Counted from the first letter of the stretch, positions 1 through 10,900 are shown. The stretch: DNA of 64,000 nucleotides from Bradyrhizobium liaoningense (GCF_018130785.1 NZ_JAFCJT010000002.1:124001-188000), one strand, 5' to 3'. The notes: generated from the sequence alone by a model not told the origin. A program made the numbers and translations.

Positions 1-1
1 C

Positions 2-481
2 CTGATGCACGTGATCGCGGCGAAGGCGGTTGCCTTCGGCGAGGCGCTGCGTCCGGACTTCAAGATCTATGCGAAGAACGTCGTCGAGAACGCCAAGGCG
101 CTGGCCGAGGCGATGAAGAGCCACGGGTTCGATATTGTCTCCGGCGGCACCGATAACCATCTGATGCTGGTCGACCTCCGGCCGAAGGGCCTGAAGGGCA
201 ACGTCTCGGAGAAGGCACTGGTCCGCGCCGCCATCACCTGCAACAAGAACGGCATTCCGTTCGACCCCGAAAAGCCCTTCGTCACCTCGGGCCTGCGTCT
301 CGGCACTCCGGCGGCGACGACCCGCGGCTTCGGCGTCGCCGAATTCCAGCAGGTCGGCGGCATGATCGCCGAGGTCCTGAACGCGATCGCGCAGTCCGAC
401 GACGGCAAGGCGCCGCTGGTCGAAGCCGCGATCAAGGAACGGGTCAAGGCGCTAACCGATCGGTTCCCGATCTATCAGTAA
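2..481 (+). CDS. glyA: Serine hydroxymethyltransferase, C-terminal part (cut by window start)
   Basis: The last 159 residues of a PLP-dependent serine hydroxymethyltransferase, which interconverts serine plus tetrahydrofolate with glycine plus methylene-tetrahydrofolate in the cytosol. The visible part carries the family C-terminal domain: the segments [34 protein letters not shown] and TRGF, the last including the conserved Arg that binds the substrate carboxylate. The N-terminal PLP-lysine domain lies outside the window, so the true start is not visible. The stop is 16 bases before nrdR, suggesting co-transcription. Identification is confident; only the extent is partial. Confidence 0.95.
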   Translation: MMHVIAAKAVAFGEALRPDFKIYAKNVVENAKALAEAMKSHGFDIVSGGTDNHLMLVDLRPKGLKGNVSEKALVRAAITCNKNGIPFDPEKPFVTSGLRLGTPAATTRGFGVAEFQQVGGMIAEVLNAIAQSDDGKAPLVEAAIKERVKALTDRFPIYQ

Positions 482-497
482 GGTCTAGGGTAAACGG

Positions 498-980
498 ATG
501 CGCTGCCCGAACTGCAACAGTCTCGATACGCAGGTAAAGGACTCGCGTCCGACCGAGGATTCTTCCGTCATCCGCAGGCGGCGCGTGTGCGTCGCCTGCA
601 ATTTCCGCTTCACCACCTTCGAGCGTGTGCAGCTGCGCGAGCTCACGGTGATCAAGCGCAACGGCCGCCGCGTGCCGTTCGATCGCGACAAGCTGATGCG
701 CTCGGTGTCGATCTCCTTGCGCAAGCGGCAGGTCGAGCCGGAGCGGGTCGAGAAGATGGTCTCCACCATCGTCCGCGAGCTCGAGACCGGCGGCGAGGCC
801 GAGATCTCCTCCGAGGTGATCGGCGAGACCGTGATGGAGCATCTGCGCACGCTCGACGACGTCGCCTATGTCCGCTTCGCCTCCGTCTACCGCAATTTCC
901 GCGAGGCCAAGGATTTCGCCGACGTGCTCGGCGAGCTCTCCGGTGAGGAGGAAGCGCGGCTCGCCGCGATCCGCAAATGA
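498..980 (+). CDS. nrdR: Transcriptional repressor NrdR
   Basis: NrdR, the nucleotide-sensing repressor of ribonucleotide reductase genes. The 160-residue length is typical. A zinc ribbon is formed by Cys3, Cys6, Cys31 and Cys34, followed by the basic stretch RRRR at 26-29, and then an ATP-cone domain from about residue 49 to 139 with the start [16 protein letters not shown]. The family binds NrdR boxes upstream of nrd operons when dATP is high. It lies between glyA and the riboflavin genes and overlaps ribD by four bases (ATGA), an arrangement common in alphaproteobacteria that implies translational coupling. Confidence 0.96.
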   Translation: MRCPNCNSLDTQVKDSRPTEDSSVIRRRRVCVACNFRFTTFERVQLRELTVIKRNGRRVPFDRDKLMRSVSISLRKRQVEPERVEKMVSTIVRELETGGEAEISSEVIGETVMEHLRTLDDVAYVRFASVYRNFREAKDFADVLGELSGEEEARLAAIRK

Positions 981-2125
981 TCTTCCGGATCCTTGAGGAT
1001 CAGTTCGCGCAGAAGGCCCGCGAGTCCAAAGATGCCGATCGCCGTTTCATGCAGCTTGCGCTGGCGCTCGGCCGGCGCGGGCAGGGGCGCACCTGGCCCA
1101 ATCCTGCCGTGGGCGCTGTCATCGTGAAAGACGGGGTCATCATCGGCCGCGGATGGACGCAGCCAGGCGGGCGGCCGCATGGCGAGCCCGAAGCGCTGCG
1201 CCGGGCCGGCGAGGCCGCGCGGGGCGCCACGCTCTATGTCACGCTGGAGCCCTGCTCGCATTTCGGCAAGTCGCCGCCCTGCGCAGACGCGGTGATCGCC
1301 GCCGGTATCACGCGGGTGGTTGCGGCGATCGAGGATCCCAATCCGGAAGTCGCGGGCCAGGGTCATGCGCGCTTGCGCGCCGCCGGCATCAATGTGGATG
1401 TGGGTCTGTGCGCGGCAGAGGCCGCGTTCGACCATGCCGGGCATTTTCGCCGCATCCGTGACAAGCGCCCGCATGTGATCCTGAAGCTCGCGGTCTCGCC
1501 TGACGGCAAGATCGGCGCGGCTGGCGGCAAGCCGCTTGCGATCACCGGCGAGGCCGTGCGCAATCGCGTGCATCTGCTCCGCGCGCAGAGCGACGCCATC
1601 CTGGTCGGCATCGGCACGGTGCTGGCGGATGATCCGCAGCTCAACTGTCGCCTGCCGGGCATGGAAGCACGTTCTCCCATACGCGTCGTGCTCGACCAGA
1701 ATCTGCGTATTCCGGCCGCAAGCCAGCTTGGTCGTTCCGCGCGAGAGACGCCGCTCTGGGTGATCGGCTCCGAGCTTGCGGAAGCCGCCGCCGCCACGCG
1801 GCTCGGAGCGGCCGGCGCTCAGATCATCCGCGTACCGCCAGGAAACGCTTCCGGGCTCGATCTTCCGGCCGTGCTGCATGTGCTGGCGGAGAAGGGCATC
1901 ACGCGGCTGATGGTCGAGGGCGGCAGCCGCGTTGCGGCGTCCTTCGTCGCGGCCGACCTCGCCGACGAGATATGGCTGTTCCGCGGAGCGGAAGAGGTCG
2001 GCCCGGGCGGCGTCGATGCACTCGATGCATTGCCCCTGTCGAAAATCACGCAGTCGCAGGCCTATAAGGTTCATGCTAGCGAGACATTCGACAGGGATAC
2101 TCTCACCATCTACGAGCGCTCGTAA
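977..2125 (+). CDS. ribD: Bifunctional riboflavin biosynthesis deaminase/reductase RibD
   Basis: RibD carries out the second and third steps of riboflavin synthesis: deamination of the pyrimidine intermediate and NADPH reduction of its ribose. The N-terminal half is a zinc cytidine-deaminase-like domain with His68, Glu70, Cys93 and Cys102 ([11 protein letters not shown]). The usual HAE triplet reads HGE here, a mild departure that keeps the ligand and the catalytic Glu. The C-terminal half, from about residue 170, is the reductase, with the segments [26 protein letters not shown] and MVEGGSRV. The start overlaps the nrdR stop, and the stop overlaps the ribE start in TAATG. Length 382 residues is normal. 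Confidence 0.96.
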   Translation: MIFRILEDQFAQKARESKDADRRFMQLALALGRRGQGRTWPNPAVGAVIVKDGVIIGRGWTQPGGRPHGEPEALRRAGEAARGATLYVTLEPCSHFGKSPPCADAVIAAGITRVVAAIEDPNPEVAGQGHARLRAAGINVDVGLCAAEAAFDHAGHFRRIRDKRPHVILKLAVSPDGKIGAAGGKPLAITGEAVRNRVHLLRAQSDAILVGIGTVLADDPQLNCRLPGMEARSPIRVVLDQNLRIPAASQLGRSARETPLWVIGSELAEAAAATRLGAAGAQIIRVPPGNASGLDLPAVLHVLAEKGITRLMVEGGSRVAASFVAADLADEIWLFRGAEEVGPGGVDALDALPLSKITQSQAYKVHASETFDRDTLTIYERS

Positions 2126-2736
2126 TGTTCACTGGCATTGTCACCGATATCGGCGAGATCGTCGGCTTCACGCCAACGGCGCAGGGCCAGTTGCACAGGC
2201 TGCGCATCGCCTGCCGCTACGATCAGACCACCATCGCCGACGGCGCCTCGATCGCCTGCAACGGCGTCTGCTTGACGGTGGTTGCCTCCGGCGTCGCGGG
2301 CGGCAGAACCTGGTTCGACGTCGATGCCGCCGCCGAGACGCTGGCGCTGACAACTGCAAGGCACTGGAAGGTCGGCACGCGGCTCAATCTCGAGCGCGCG
2401 CTCAAGATCGGCGACGAGCTCGGCGGCCATATCGTCGCCGGCCATGCCGACGGTGTCGCCACCCTCGTCAGTCGCGAGGACTTGCCGGACATGGCGCGGT
2501 TCGAGCTCTCGACCACGCGGGAGCTCGCGCGCTTCATCGCCACCAAGGGCTCGATCACGCTCGACGGCGTCTCGCTGACCGTCAATACGGTGAAGGACGT
2601 GACCTTTTCGGTGCTGATCATCCCGCATACGCTGACGGTCACGACGATCGGCGGCTGGAAGGCGGGCGACGAGGTCAATATCGAGGTCGATCTGATGGCC
2701 CGCTATGCGGCGCGGCTGACGGAAATGACGGTTTAA
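2125..2736 (+). CDS. ribE: Riboflavin synthase, alpha subunit
   Basis: Riboflavin synthase dismutates two 6,7-dimethyl-8-ribityllumazine molecules to give riboflavin. The 203-residue protein starts with the family signature MFTGIV and has two tandem lumazine-binding barrels. They are marked by the repeated segments ACNGVCLTVV (first half) and TLDGVSLTVN (second half). The C-terminal helix that mediates trimerisation follows. The start ATG overlaps the ribD stop by one base, so the two are likely translationally coupled. The gene is called ribE or ribC depending on the naming scheme. Confidence 0.95.
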   Translation: MFTGIVTDIGEIVGFTPTAQGQLHRLRIACRYDQTTIADGASIACNGVCLTVVASGVAGGRTWFDVDAAAETLALTTARHWKVGTRLNLERALKIGDELGGHIVAGHADGVATLVSREDLPDMARFELSTTRELARFIATKGSITLDGVSLTVNTVKDVTFSVLIIPHTLTVTTIGGWKAGDEVNIEVDLMARYAARLTEMTV

Positions 2737-2823
2737 AACTTGGCTTACCCGCTCGCGGCGACTACATAACGCGCCGACCCAAGAGACTAACCAAGAGACG
2801 ACTTAACTAAACGGATTGAGACG

Positions 2824-3315
2824 ATGGCAGACGCGCGGCGCGCACCCCTGAAGGACCAGACCGACATTTCCGGCGCACGCGCGCTGATTGTCGAGGCGCG
2901 GTTCTATGACGATCTCCAGGATGCGCTTCTGGACGGCGCGGTGACCGAGCTGAAGGCGGCGGGTCTGACGCATGACGTCATCACGGTTCCCGGCGCGCTG
3001 GAAATCCCGGCGGCGGTCGCCATCGCCGTCGATGCCGCGGCGGCGAACGGCAAGCCCTATGACGCGGTCATCGCGCTCGGCTGCGTCATCCGCGGCGACA
3101 CGATTCACTTCGAGATCGTCTCGCAGGAATCCTCGCGCGCGCTGATGGATCTTGCGGTGTCGCGAAAGCTGCCGCTCGGCAACGGCATCCTCACCGTCAA
3201 CACCGAGGCGCAGGCCTGGGCGCGCGCGCGCGCCAGCGAACTCAACAAGGGCGGCGATGCCGCGCGCGCCGCACTTGCGATGCTGCGCATCAAACGCCGG
3301 CTGGCGCGGGCTTGA
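2824..3315 (+). CDS. ribH: 6,7-dimethyl-8-ribityllumazine synthase
   Basis: Lumazine synthase condenses the pyrimidine product of the RibD pathway with 3,4-dihydroxy-2-butanone 4-phosphate, giving the substrate of the preceding gene's enzyme. The 163-residue length fits. Key motifs are [11 protein letters not shown] and [16 protein letters not shown], the latter with the catalytic His, then [12 protein letters not shown]. It begins 87 bases after ribE. That gap has no FMN-riboswitch-like structure that I can recognise. The stop is two bases before the nusB start, so the run nrdR-ribD-ribE-ribH-nusB is probably one operon. Confidence 0.95.
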   Translation: MADARRAPLKDQTDISGARALIVEARFYDDLQDALLDGAVTELKAAGLTHDVITVPGALEIPAAVAIAVDAAAANGKPYDAVIALGCVIRGDTIHFEIVSQESSRALMDLAVSRKLPLGNGILTVNTEAQAWARARASELNKGGDAARAALAMLRIKRRLARA

Positions 3316-3317
3316 TC

Positions 3318-3815
3318 ATGGCCGACAACAGCAAAAAGCCGCCGGCTGGCACCGAGAAGAAGGCGAACCGGCGCGGTGCGGCGCGGCTCGCGGCCGTGCA
3401 GGCGCTGTATCAAATGGACATCGCCGGCGCCGGCATCAACGACATCTTTGCGGAGTTCGAAAGCCACTGGCTCGGCAACGAGGTCGAGGGCGATACATAC
3501 CTGCCGGCGGAAGCCGCGTTTTTCCGGGATGTCGTGTCCGGCGTCGTGCGCGACCAGAAGAAGCTGGATCCCCTGATCGACGAGGCGCTGTCGACGGGTT
3601 GGCCGTTGAAGCGCATCGAGGCCATTCTGCGCGCAGTGCTGCGGGCAGGGGCCTATGAGCTGCAGCACCGCAAGGACGTGCCGGGCCGCGTCGTCGTGTC
3701 CGAATATGTCGACGTCGCCAATGCCTTCGTCGATCGCGAGGAGACCGGCATGGTCAACGCCGTGCTAGACCAGATCGGCCGCCAGTTCCGCGGCGACGAG
3801 TTCGGGCGGGGGTAG
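3318..3815 (+). CDS. nusB: Transcription antitermination factor NusB
   Basis: NusB pairs with S10 (NusE) on boxA RNA to keep RNA polymerase processive, chiefly on rRNA operons. The 165-residue protein is all alpha helical. It has the family segments RRGAARLAAVQALYQMDI near the start and ELQHRKDVPGRVVVSEYVDVA with FVDREETGMVNAVLD near the end. I chose the ATG at 3318 (MADNSKKP); a TTG six bases upstream overlaps the ribH stop and would add only two residues. The ribH-nusB pair is widely conserved. Confidence 0.95.
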   Translation: MADNSKKPPAGTEKKANRRGAARLAAVQALYQMDIAGAGINDIFAEFESHWLGNEVEGDTYLPAEAAFFRDVVSGVVRDQKKLDPLIDEALSTGWPLKRIEAILRAVLRAGAYELQHRKDVPGRVVVSEYVDVANAFVDREETGMVNAVLDQIGRQFRGDEFGRG

Positions 3816-3840
3816 GATCGGTCGATGGCCCTCGCAGCAG

Positions 3841-3985
3841 CCGTCACCCTGAGGTGCCGTAGCGAAGCGGAGGCCTCGAAGGGCGGCGGCGTGCCGCTGA
3901 AGGTGCATCTCGGCCGTGCATCCTTCGAGGCTCGCAAGGGCTCGCACCTCCAGCGACAAAAGCTGCGCTTTTGCGCGGGGATGAC
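3841..3985. repeat. Dispersed palindromic repeat between nusB and thiL
   Basis: The nusB-thiL gap is largely filled by an imperfect palindrome. A left part with GTCACCCTGAGGTGC and GGCCTCGAAGG is mirrored by CCTTCGAGG and GCACCTCCAG, then a short hairpin (AAAAGCTGCGCTTTT), then a GATGACGG end. From memory this is a common Bradyrhizobium/Rhodopseudomonas intergenic element. It ends about 13 bases before the probable thiL start. Confidence 0.7.
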
Positions 3986-3997
3986 GGGGCAGCTATC

Positions 3998-4999
3998 GTG
4001 AGTCAGGACAAGTACCAGGTCTCCGCCGAAGACTCCCTCATCGCGCGCTATTTCAAGCCGCTGGCGACTGACCCCGGCGCGTTCGGGCTGGTCGATGATG
4101 CCGCTGTGCTCTCCTCGTCCGGCGAGGACATCGTCGTCACCACCGACGCCGTCGTCGAGGGCGTGCATTATCTCGCCACCGATCCCCCCGACACGATCGC
4201 GCGCAAGGCGCTGCGGGTGAACCTGTCCGATCTCGCCGCCAAGGGGGCGGCGCCCGCCGGGTTCGTGCTGACGCTGGCACTGCGCAGCAAGGAGGATACC
4301 TGGCTCAGGCCGTTTGCGGATGCGCTTGGCGAGGACAGCAGGACCTTCGCGTGCCCGCTGCTCGGCGGCGACACGGTGTCGACGCCGGGACCGCAGATGA
4401 TCTCGATCACCGCCTTCGGCCGCGTGCCGAAGGGGCGGATGGTCGGCCGCACCGGCGCGCGGCCGGGCGACCGCATCCTGGTGACGGGAACGATCGGCGA
4501 TGCCGCGCTCGGCCTCGACCTGCTCACAGGAGGCGCCGTGGCTTCGGCCCTCGCGTCCGATCCTGCGGCAAGGGACGCGCTCGTCTCACGCTATCGCGTG
4601 CCGCAGCCGCGCAATGTGCTGGCGCAGGCCGTTCGGGACCACGCGACCGCCGCGATGGACGTGTCCGACGGGCTCGCCGGCGACCTGACGAAACTCTGCG
4701 CGGCGTCCGGCGTCTCGGCCACGATCGACATCGCGAACGTGCCGCTCTCGGCTGCTGCGGCCGGCCTGATCGCGGGCAACGTCGTTTGCGTTGAGACGCT
4801 GCTCGCCGGGGGCGACGACTACGAGGTGCTGTGCGCGGTGCCGCCGGCGCAAAGTGCGGCGCTGATTGCCGCAGGGCAGGCGGCGGGCGTGGCCGTCGCG
4901 GCGATCGGCACGATCGTCGCGGGCCGCGAACCGCCGCGCTTTTTGGATGGTCAGGGCCAGGAACTGGCCTTGAAGCGCTTGTCCTACAGCCACTTCTGA
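3998..4999 (+). CDS. thiL: Thiamine-monophosphate kinase
   Basis: ThiL phosphorylates thiamine monophosphate to the active cofactor thiamine diphosphate using ATP. It belongs to the PurM/SelD fold. Visible signatures are DDAAVLS near residue 30, TTDAVVEGVHY, ARKALRVNLSDLAAKGA, LLGGDTV, ATAAMDVSDGLAGDL and LLAGGDDYEVL. I chose the GTG at 3998 (MSQDKYQVSAED), which gives 333 residues, as in the family. An in-frame TTG at 3971 would put the start inside the upstream palindromic repeat and is less likely. The nusB-thiL order is common in alphaproteobacteria. Confidence 0.92.
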   Translation: MSQDKYQVSAEDSLIARYFKPLATDPGAFGLVDDAAVLSSSGEDIVVTTDAVVEGVHYLATDPPDTIARKALRVNLSDLAAKGAAPAGFVLTLALRSKEDTWLRPFADALGEDSRTFACPLLGGDTVSTPGPQMISITAFGRVPKGRMVGRTGARPGDRILVTGTIGDAALGLDLLTGGAVASALASDPAARDALVSRYRVPQPRNVLAQAVRDHATAAMDVSDGLAGDLTKLCAASGVSATIDIANVPLSAAAAGLIAGNVVCVETLLAGGDDYEVLCAVPPAQSAALIAAGQAAGVAVAAIGTIVAGREPPRFLDGQGQELALKRLSYSHF

Positions 5000-5120
5000 A
5001 TTCGACCCGCCTCAAGCCCGATCTGTCCGGATTTGCCGGTCGCCGCTTGCCGCAACCCCGACGAAAGCAAGTAGATGTATCCGAACCGTTGGTGCGAATG
5101 CAGCCAATGGATTTGATTCG

Positions 5121-5729
5121 ATGACGGCGGCCGTTGCGGGTTTGAGCGAGGTGCAGATTGTTCCCGGGAGGGAGTGCGGAAGCTGCACGCTCTGTTGCAA
5201 GGTCTACAACGTGGTCGAGCTCGGCAAGGCCGCCGGCAAATGGTGCTCGCATTGCAAGCCCGGCCGGGGTTGCACGATCCACGACAATCTGCCGGACGAG
5301 TGCGCCGCGTTCAATTGTCTCTGGAAGACCATGCCGTCGATGTCCATGCAATGGAAGCCGGATCAGTCGAAGATGGTGCTCACCTTGCATCCCGGGACCA
5401 ACAACATTCATGTCGTGGTCGATCCCGGCCTGCCATCGGCCTGGACCCGGGAGCCCTATCACGGCCAGTTGCGCGGGTTGTCGAAGAGCAACATGGCGAA
5501 AGGCCATCTTGTCGTGGTGTTGGTCAATGAGCAGGCGACGCTCATCCTGCCCGACCAGGATGTGCCGCTCGGCGTCCTCAAGCCCGAGCAGGTCATTTCG
5601 GTGACGCTGGAGGCTGGCCCCAATGGCAGCGTCTACGACGTCAAGATCTTCAGCCGACGCACGACAGCCGATGGGCAGACCTTGGAACTGGCGGCGGCGT
5701 CTCGCCATCCCGTGAGGTCGGCCGCATAG
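5121..5729 (+). CDS. Cysteine-rich protein, YkgJ-like metal-cluster family
   Basis: A 202-residue cytosolic protein with a dense N-terminal cysteine region: Cys19, 22, 25, 26, 42, 45, 51, 61 and 66. The CxxCxxCC start followed by C..C..C...C resembles the YkgJ/UPF0153 group of proteins thought to bind zinc or an iron-sulfur cluster. The remaining 130 residues show no motif I recognise. It is preceded by 121 bases after thiL and followed by the long upstream region of hppA, so it may be a single gene. Its function is unknown and no partner is suggested by context. Confidence 0.75.
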   Translation: MTAAVAGLSEVQIVPGRECGSCTLCCKVYNVVELGKAAGKWCSHCKPGRGCTIHDNLPDECAAFNCLWKTMPSMSMQWKPDQSKMVLTLHPGTNNIHVVVDPGLPSAWTREPYHGQLRGLSKSNMAKGHLVVVLVNEQATLILPDQDVPLGVLKPEQVISVTLEAGPNGSVYDVKIFSRRTTADGQTLELAAASRHPVRSAA

Positions 5730-6012
5730 GCGGGGCCGCGGCCAAGCGTCGCCCGGTTCGGAGAGGCACCTCGCGGAGTTGCGTCAAGCCGTCGGTCGAG
5801 CGCTCCAGAATTGGCCTAAATACCTGCCGAGATCGGCTTTTTCGGCCTTATCCGGCGTTGCACCCTCAATTTGATTTTGGCAAGCTTGTGACCGACCAGG
5901 GCCACACCTTCGTGCGAGGGGCGGCCCTGTTCAACATAAGGGCGCCCACCGCATGACGGAAAAACAAAAGGCGCCGGGGGTACGTACATCAAGGATCTGA
6001 GGCAAAAATCAC

Positions 6013-8133
<2,121 letters not shown>

Positions 8134-8158
8134 GGTGCCGGTACGGATGAACGCAATA

Positions 8159-8187
8159 CCCCGCGGCGCAAGCCGCGGGGGTCTTGT
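8159..8187 (+). terminator. Rho-independent terminator of hppA
   Basis: A perfect 9-bp stem CCCCGCGGC/GCCGCGGGG (8159-8167 and 8172-8180) with a GCAA loop is followed by a T-rich tail. It lies 26 bases past the hppA stop. The gene on the other strand ends at 8207. Confidence 0.85.
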
Positions 8188-8206
8188 TATTGAGAGTCGT
8201 TGAGGC

Positions 8207-8626
8207 TCACGCCCCGGCCTCCGATCCTTGCCCAGTTCTCTGCGCGAACACCTCCTTCGCAGCGAACAGACCGTTGAGAGCGGCGGGGAAGCCGGCATAG
8301 ACGGCCATCTGCATCAGGGTCTCGACGATCTCGTCGCGGCTAAGCCCGACATTCAGGCCTGCCTCGATATGCACCTTGAGCTGAGGCGTGGCGTTCCCCA
8401 TGGCCGCGAGCGCCGCGATCGTCGCGATCTCCCGCGAACGCAGGTCGAGCCCAGGCCGCGAATAGATGTCGCCGAATGGAAACTCGAGCACATAGGTGGC
8501 GAAGTCCGGGGCAATATCGGCGAGTGCTGCCACGACCTCTTGCCCGGCCTGTCCGTCGATCTCAGCGAGAGCCCGATGACCGCGCTCCAACCGGCTTTCG
8601 CCTGCGTGCGGGAAATGTTGCGTCAT
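8207..8626 (-). CDS. Carboxymuconolactone decarboxylase family protein
   Basis: A 139-residue all-helical protein of the carboxymuconolactone decarboxylase/AhpD superfamily. Family features are SRPGLDLRSREIATIAALAAMGNATPQLKVHIEAGLNVG and EIVETLMQMAVYAGFPAALNGL, here in the middle and C-terminal half. The CxxC peroxidase pair of AhpD is absent, so it is closer to the PcaC-like branch, but its substrate cannot be told from sequence. The start lies 65 bases inside the 3' end of the upstream MerR gene, so the two are probably co-transcribed, with the regulator likely controlling this gene. Confidence 0.85.
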   Translation of the reverse strand: MTQHFPHAGESRLERGHRALAEIDGQAGQEVVAALADIAPDFATYVLEFPFGDIYSRPGLDLRSREIATIAALAAMGNATPQLKVHIEAGLNVGLSRDEIVETLMQMAVYAGFPAALNGLFAAKEVFAQRTGQGSEAGA

Positions 8627-8990
8627 AGTCTTTCATCCTTTGTTCCGTTTCGGCGTAACCGCCAATCTTGGTGTCGAGGACGAGAAGACAGGCGTTCAGT
8701 TCGTCGACATGGGTACGCACGCGTTCGCGGTGCTGCTCCAGCAGTGCGCGTCGCTCTGCCCCCGTGCCGCTGCCTCGCTCCCGAAGCTCCGCATAACGGA
8801 GCATTTCCCGGATCGGCATCCCGGTCGTCTTCAGGTGGCCGAGAAACTCGATCCAGAGCAGGATCGAGGCATCGTAGTCACGATGGCTGGATTGATTCCG
8901 GTCGGCATAGGGCAACAGCCCGATCCGCTCGTAGTAGCGGATCGTATGGGCGGTCAGTCCGGAACGCCTAGCCAGTTCACCGATCTTCAT
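8562..8990 (-). CDS. MerR family transcriptional regulator
   Basis: A 142-residue MerR-type regulator. The N-terminal winged helix reads MKIGELARRSGLTAHTIRYYERIGLLPYADRNQS, followed by a coiled-coil dimerisation helix (about 80-120). There is no cysteine-based metal site at the C-terminus, unlike CueR or MerR, so the ligand is more likely a small organic molecule or redox signal. I chose the ATG at 8990; a start nine codons upstream is possible. Its 3' end overlaps the carboxymuconolactone decarboxylase-like gene by 65 bases in another frame, so both seem to form a two-gene operon. Confidence 0.88.
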   Translation of the reverse strand: MKIGELARRSGLTAHTIRYYERIGLLPYADRNQSSHRDYDASILLWIEFLGHLKTTGMPIREMLRYAELRERGSGTGAERRALLEQHRERVRTHVDELNACLLVLDTKIGGYAETEQRMKDYDATFPARRRKPVGARSSGSR

Positions 8991-9077
8991 ACCCACCTGT
9001 CTCTCATCACGACGCATGGGAAGCTACGGGTTTGAGCGCACTCTAAGTCAAGAGACATTCTGCGTGGCTCTCACCAC

Positions 9078-9188
9078 GACATTGCGAGCGCAGCGAAGCA
9101 ATCCAGATTGTCTCTGCGGATGGACTCTGGATTGCTTCCGCCTTCGCCAAACGCTTCGGCGGACAAGTCGTTTCGCTCGCAATGACGG
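9078..9188. repeat. Dispersed inverted repeat, family A copy 1
   Basis: An imperfect palindrome with ends CATTGCGAGCGCAGCGAAGC and the mirror CGCTCGCAATGACG, and inner arms GCAATCCAGA / TCTGGATTGC. Related copies lie at 45708-45793 and 53316-53395. All three sit between genes. Confidence 0.85.
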
Positions 9189-9197
9189 AGGACGTAG

Positions 9198-10199
9198 CTA
9201 CTGCACGTCCATCTGCAGGCCTTCCTTCTGGATGATGCCGGCGAACTTCTTCGTCTCGGCGTCCACGAAGTCGGCGAACTGCTGCGGCGTGCCGTAGTCG
9301 GCGCGGGCGCCCATGGCGGCGATGTTCTTCTTGATGTCGTCGCGCTCCAGCATCGCCTTGACCTGGAGATTGAGCGCTTCGAGCACGGGGGCGGGAACGC
9401 CCTTCGGCAGGAACACCGAGAACCACGACGACACGTCGAAATTGGCCAGCTCCGGCGCGCTCTCGCGCATGGTCGGCAGGTTCGGCGCAAGGTCGCTGCG
9501 CTCGGTCGTGGTGACGCAGAGGCCGGTGAGGGTGCCGTTCTGCACCTGCGGCAGGCTCGGATAGAGATTGTCGAACAGGATCTGGATGTCGCCGGCAAGC
9601 GCGGCCTGGAGCGCCGGCCCTGCGCCGCGGAACGGGATGTGCGTCATCTTCAGTCCGGTGAGCTGGAGGAACCAGGCGCCGGTGAGGTGAGGGCTCTGGC
9701 CGACGCCGGACGAGGCGTAGCTTAGCTTGTCCGGGTTCGCCTTCAGATACGCGATCAGCTCGGCGACCGACTTGATGCCGGTCTTCGGATGCGCCGAGAC
9801 GATGTTCGGGATCCGGATCATGTTGGAGACCGGCTGGAGCTGGTCCGGCTTGTAGGTGAGGTTCTTGAAGATGCTGTAGGCGATCGCGTTCGGCCCGGGG
9901 TTACCGATCAGGATGGTGTGGCCGTCCGGCTTGGCGCGGACCACCTCGGCGGTGCCGATGGTGCCGCCGCCGCCGGAGCGATTTTCCACGACGGCCGACT
10001 GGCCCCAGGCGGTTTGCATATGGGCAGCCAGCAGCCGGCCCATGACGTCGGTCGAGCCGCCGGCCGCAGCCGGCACAACGACGCGGACGTTTTCGGTGGG
10101 TTTCCAGTCGGCCAGGCTCGATCGCGGCAGGATCGCTGCGGCCGAGAGGCCGGCAGCACCCGCGAGTACGCGGCGGCGAGACAGAAATTTATTGTGCAC
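9198..10199 (-). CDS. Tripartite tricarboxylate transporter substrate-binding protein (TctC/Bug family)
   Basis: A periplasmic solute receptor of the Bug/TctC family, 333 residues. The N-terminus has a twin-arginine-like signal peptide (SRRRVLAGAAGLSAAAILP, then an Ala cleavage site). The mature protein shows family motifs VVVPAAAGGSTDVMGRLLA, VVENRSGGGGTIGTAEV and LSYASSGVGQSPHL. I chose the GTG at 10199, which has a GGGAG ribosome site nine bases upstream; a longer start at 10259 would bury the signal peptide. No TctA or TctB membrane genes are adjacent, as usual for orphan Bug proteins. The ligand, probably a carboxylate, is unknown. Confidence 0.88.
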   Translation of the reverse strand: MHNKFLSRRRVLAGAAGLSAAAILPRSSLADWKPTENVRVVVPAAAGGSTDVMGRLLAAHMQTAWGQSAVVENRSGGGGTIGTAEVVRAKPDGHTILIGNPGPNAIAYSIFKNLTYKPDQLQPVSNMIRIPNIVSAHPKTGIKSVAELIAYLKANPDKLSYASSGVGQSPHLTGAWFLQLTGLKMTHIPFRGAGPALQAALAGDIQILFDNLYPSLPQVQNGTLTGLCVTTTERSDLAPNLPTMRESAPELANFDVSSWFSVFLPKGVPAPVLEALNLQVKAMLERDDIKKNIAAMGARADYGTPQQFADFVDAETKKFAGIIQKEGLQMDVQ

Positions 10200-10316
10200 G
10201 AATCCACTCCCTGCTTCTTGTTTTGCAGGGAGCGTATGGAACCGGACGCGCAACGGCAAGCCGTGCGCGACGGCAAGTGCCGCGCGGGAGGCGGCACGAC
10301 GCCGCAGGCTGAAGAC

Positions 10317-10802
10317 TCAGTTAAAGCTGAGCAGCTTGAACAGCGGCGCGAGGTAGCTCATCTCCTGGCCCGACGTCGCCGTGGTCCGGCTGATGAAGTC
10401 GAAGATCTTGCCGTCCTGGAGGCCGTAATTCGCCAGCCGGCGCACGCGCCGGTTCTTGTCGAAATAGATCGCGATGACGCGCTGGTCGACCACCTTCTGG
10501 TTCATGAAGGCGACCATCCGCTCCGAGCGCTGCGAGATGTAGTAAAACACCTCGCCGTCGAGGGTCGCGACCGTGGAGGGCGTGCCCATCACGATCAGCA
10601 CCTGGTCCTGGCTCGCGCCGATCGGAATCTGCTCCAGCGCGCCGGGCGGCAGGATGTAACCCTTCTGGAACTGCTCGCCGGTGCAGCCGGCAAGGGCGGC
10701 GCCGACCAGAGCCACGGCGGCGAGCATGCGCAAGCCGCGCCAGCGTGCATGATGGCCGCGCGGCTTGTCGGCGCGCAGGCTGGTCTGGTTCGTTATCGTC
10801 AT
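10317..10802 (-). CDS. bamE: Outer membrane assembly lipoprotein BamE (SmpA/OmlA)
   Basis: BamE is a small lipoprotein of the BAM complex that inserts beta-barrel proteins in the outer membrane. The 161-residue protein has a lipobox LAGC with lipidation Cys40, then the SmpA/OmlA domain: KGYILPPGALEQIPIGASQDQVLIVMGTPS, DGEVFYYISQ and a C-terminal FDKNRRVRRLANYGLQDGK. The start at 10802 gives an arginine-rich n-region before the hydrophobic segment. It is divergent from the cytochrome bc1 chaperone gene with 98 bases between starts, a pairing common in alphaproteobacteria. Confidence 0.92.
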   Translation of the reverse strand: MTITNQTSLRADKPRGHHARWRGLRMLAAVALVGAALAGCTGEQFQKGYILPPGALEQIPIGASQDQVLIVMGTPSTVATLDGEVFYYISQRSERMVAFMNQKVVDQRVIAIYFDKNRRVRRLANYGLQDGKIFDFISRTTATSGQEMSYLAPLFKLLSFN

Positions 10803-10900
10803 AGCGGAACTGATTCCGTCCCCTTGCGTCGCGCGAGGCGCTGAAGTACCGGGCGGAGGCTGCAATTGCAACACACGCACGCCCGCTTGCGGAACCCACA

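Noticed and set aside
2737..2823. FMN riboswitch before ribH
   Set aside because: The 87-base gap is too short and lacks the conserved RFN elements.
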